Positions 62,537 to 64,000 of a stretch of DNA of 64,000 nucleotides are shown in pieces. The translations under genes were made by a program, and so were the position numbers. Position 1 is the stretch's first letter, and each line of letters starts with the position of its first letter. Source of the stretch: Ilumatobacteraceae bacterium (lineage in GTDB: Bacteria > Actinomycetota > Acidimicrobiia > Acidimicrobiales > Ilumatobacteraceae); contig JAWPMO010000001.1 in assembly GCA_033344875.1 (NCBI GenBank), positions 1,761,595 through 1,825,594 on the forward strand, written 5' to 3'. Under the pieces are notes generated by a model, which saw only the letters and a program-made list of their open reading frames with translations, was not told where the DNA came from and searched no databases.

Positions 62537-63682
62537 TCAGTTCGCCAGCGAAACGGCGGCTCGGGCGGCGTCGAGCATCGTGGGCTCGGAGCGCAGCTTG
62601 GATTCGGGGATACCGGCGTCGAGGAGGATCTGGCGGCCCTCCTCGGCGTTGGTGCCGTCGAGACGGATCACGATCGGCGCCTTCAGGTCGACACGGCCGA
62701 GTGCCTCGACGATGCCCTTGGCGACCTCTTCGCCGCGGGTGATGCCACCGAAGATGTTGATGAAGATGCTCTTCACCTTCTCGTCGGAGTTGATGACCTC
62801 GAGCGCACCGGCCATCACGTCGGCGTTGGCGCCGCCACCGATGTCGAGGAAGTTGGCCGCTGAACCACCGACCTGGTTGACGACGTCGAGTGTCGACATG
62901 GCGAGACCGGCGCCGTTGGCGATGATGCCGACGGTGCCGTCGAGGCCGATGTACTGCAGACCCTTCTCGGCCGCCATCTTCTCGCGGTCGTCCATCTCGG
63001 TGAGGCCGCGGAACGCGTCCCACTCGGGATGGCGGAACTCGGCGTTCTCGTCGAGCGTGACCTTGGCGTCGAGCGCGTGGACCTCGCCGGTCGGCTTGAG
63101 GATCAGCGGATTGATCTCGGCGAGGTCGCAGTCGCCCTCGTCGTAGCAGCGGTACAGCTTGACGATGATGTCGGTCGCGCCGTCGATCGCCCGCTCGGGC
63201 AGTTTGGCGTCGATGCACGCCTGGCGAGCGGTCTCGGCCGACAGGCCGTCGATCGGGTCGATGTGCAGCTTGACGATCGCGTCGGGGTTCTCCTCGGCGA
63301 CGACCTCGATCTCGACGCCGCCCTCGCGGGACAGCATCATGAGGTGCTGCTTCGCGCTGCGGTCGAGGGTGAAGCTGACGTAGTACTCCTCGTCGATGTC
63401 GGAGGCGTGCTCGACCCAGAGGCGGCGCACGACGTGGCCCTTGATGTCCATCCCCAAGATGTTGCCGGCGTGCTCACGGACCTCGGCCTCGTTGTCGGCC
63501 AGCTTGATGCCGCCCGCCTTGCCGCGACCGCCGACCTGCACCTGCGCCTTGACGACGACGGGGTAGCCGGCACCGTTGGCGGCGGCGACCGCCTCGTCGA
63601 CGGTGTCGGAGGGGCCGCCGGCACTGACCGGAATGTCATAGCGGGCGAAGTACTGCTTGCCCTGGTATTCGAACAGGTCCAC
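62537..63682 (-). CDS. sucC: succinyl-CoA ligase beta subunit
   Basis: 381 residues with the ATP-grasp fold. DLFEYQGKQYFARYDIPVSAG at the start (quoted in part), VVVKAQVQVGGRGKAGGIKLAD with the nucleotide-binding Lys, CDLAEINPLILKPTGEV and GGITRGEEVAKGIVEAL follow in order. The GTG at 63682 is preceded by AGGAAGG. The gene lies 11 bp after a methylmalonyl-CoA mutase B12-domain gene, placing propionate metabolism next to the TCA step that takes its product, succinyl-CoA. Confidence 0.93.
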   Translation of the reverse strand: MDLFEYQGKQYFARYDIPVSAGGPSDTVDEAVAAANGAGYPVVVKAQVQVGGRGKAGGIKLADNEAEVREHAGNILGMDIKGHVVRRLWVEHASDIDEEYYVSFTLDRSAKQHLMMLSREGGVEIEVVAEENPDAIVKLHIDPIDGLSAETARQACIDAKLPERAIDGATDIIVKLYRCYDEGDCDLAEINPLILKPTGEVHALDAKVTLDENAEFRHPEWDAFRGLTEMDDREKMAAEKGLQYIGLDGTVGIIANGAGLAMSTLDVVNQVGGSAANFLDIGGGANADVMAGALEVINSDEKVKSIFINIFGGITRGEEVAKGIVEALGRVDLKAPIVIRLDGTNAEEGRQILLDAGIPESKLRSEPTMLDAARAAVSLAN

Positions 63683-63693
63683 GGGATGCCTTC

Positions 63694-64000
63694 CTAGAGT
63701 TGAGCGGGTTCGGTGTTGCGTTCGTCGAGCGCCGTTTCCAGCCACGAGCTGATCGTGCGGAGCGAGGCGCCGGGCTGGAAGATCTCGGCGATGCCCTGAT
63801 CCTTGAGCGCACGGACATCGGCATCGGGGATCACGCCGCCGCCGAAGACGAGCGTGTCGTCGAGGCCGCGACCGCGCAGCTCCTCGACGACTCGCGGGAA
63901 GAGCGTCAGATGGGCGCCCGACAGGAGCGAGAGGCCGATCGCGTCGGCGTCTTCCTGGAGCACGGTCTCGGCGATCTGCTCGGGCGTCTGGTGGAGACCC
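63694..64000 (-). CDS. B12-binding domain of a methylmalonyl-CoA mutase-like protein, partial
   Basis: The C-terminal about 102 residues of a cobalamin-binding domain; the start is beyond the right edge. GLHQTPEQIAETVLQEDADA, GLSLLSGAHLTLFPRVVEEL and VFGGGVIPDADVRALKDQGI match the small B12-binding subunit or C-terminal domain of methylmalonyl-CoA mutase-like enzymes. The DxHxxG cobalt-ligand motif is not in the visible part. The sucCD genes downstream would take up the succinyl-CoA formed, and the btu/cob genes in the window could supply the cofactor. Confidence 0.85.
   Translation of the reverse strand, partial: GLHQTPEQIAETVLQEDADAIGLSLLSGAHLTLFPRVVEELRGRGLDDTLVFGGGVIPDADVRALKDQGIAEIFQPGASLRTISSWLETALDERNTEPAQL

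Noticed and set aside
1-64000. tRNA, rRNA, insertion sequence or prophage genes
   Set aside because: I looked for cloverleaf-like T-loops, transposase, integrase and phage structural proteins and saw none; nearly all of the DNA is accounted for by metabolic genes.

Overview
The window looks like chromosome of a free-living, high-GC actinobacterium, most likely of the Acidimicrobiia (Ilumatobacter-like). Support comes from very high GC at third codon positions, frequent GTG starts, F420-dependent enzymes (22677-23594, 42363-42764), a mycothiol-type DinB/maleylpyruvate-isomerase-fold protein, the mycobacterial type of SerC, an actinobacterial malate dehydrogenase and a DUF4397/class F sortase pair. 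The lineage is inferred from gene content only. I see no tRNA, rRNA, CRISPR array, insertion sequence or prophage.

Region 1 (1-14296) is a catabolic regulon. One long minus-strand operon of stop/start-overlapping genes runs from 11679 out of the left edge: VOC protein, cupin, hydantoinase A and B, acyl-CoA ligase, Rieske oxygenase, then a BMP-type ABC importer. A second Rieske gene, a FadR-type GntR regulator and a divergent VOC gene adjoin it. Four near-identical palindromes (core TGGTCnGACCA) stand before each transcription unit. The substrate is unknown; this is the best candidate here for an undescribed system.

Region 2 (14307-23594) holds two paralogous membrane-anchored proteins, a small SnoaL-like protein, a TPP-riboswitch operon for thiamine salvage (thiN-thiB-thiP-thiQ), a GNAT protein, two small helical proteins and an F420 oxidoreductase. 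Region 3 (23554-29681) holds a TfdA-like dioxygenase/class II aldolase/FAD oxidoreductase operon and the coupled pentose-phosphate genes gnd-zwf. Region 4 (29713-33683) has a MerR/SoxR-like promoter over a possible leaderless 39-residue ORF, an EamA transporter, and a DUF4397 protein beside a class F sortase.

Region 5 (33696-39669) is corrinoid uptake and salvage: btuF-btuC-btuD under a cobalamin riboswitch, divergent from cobO-cobU-cobT-cobS. The B12-binding part of a methylmalonyl-CoA mutase-like protein at the right edge is a plausible consumer of the cofactor. Region 6 (39709-43708) contains NTF2-like and bicupin genes, a GH63-clan hydrolase, an F420 PPOX protein and a DUF368 transporter. 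Region 7 (43723-47656) is a gamma-butyrobetaine/carnitine operon (dioxygenase, BKACE enzyme, carnitine dehydrogenase) with a divergent IclR regulator and a palindromic operator.

Region 8 (47702-64000) is largely housekeeping: EcsC and MOSC proteins, Na+/H+ antiporter, aspartate aminotransferase, serC, PAC2, metY, mdh, an OafA/SGNH acyltransferase, YbaK, purH, sucD and sucC. The one gene-free stretch over 300 bp (58987-59414) is filled by about 2.5 copies of a tandem repeat of about 164 bp.
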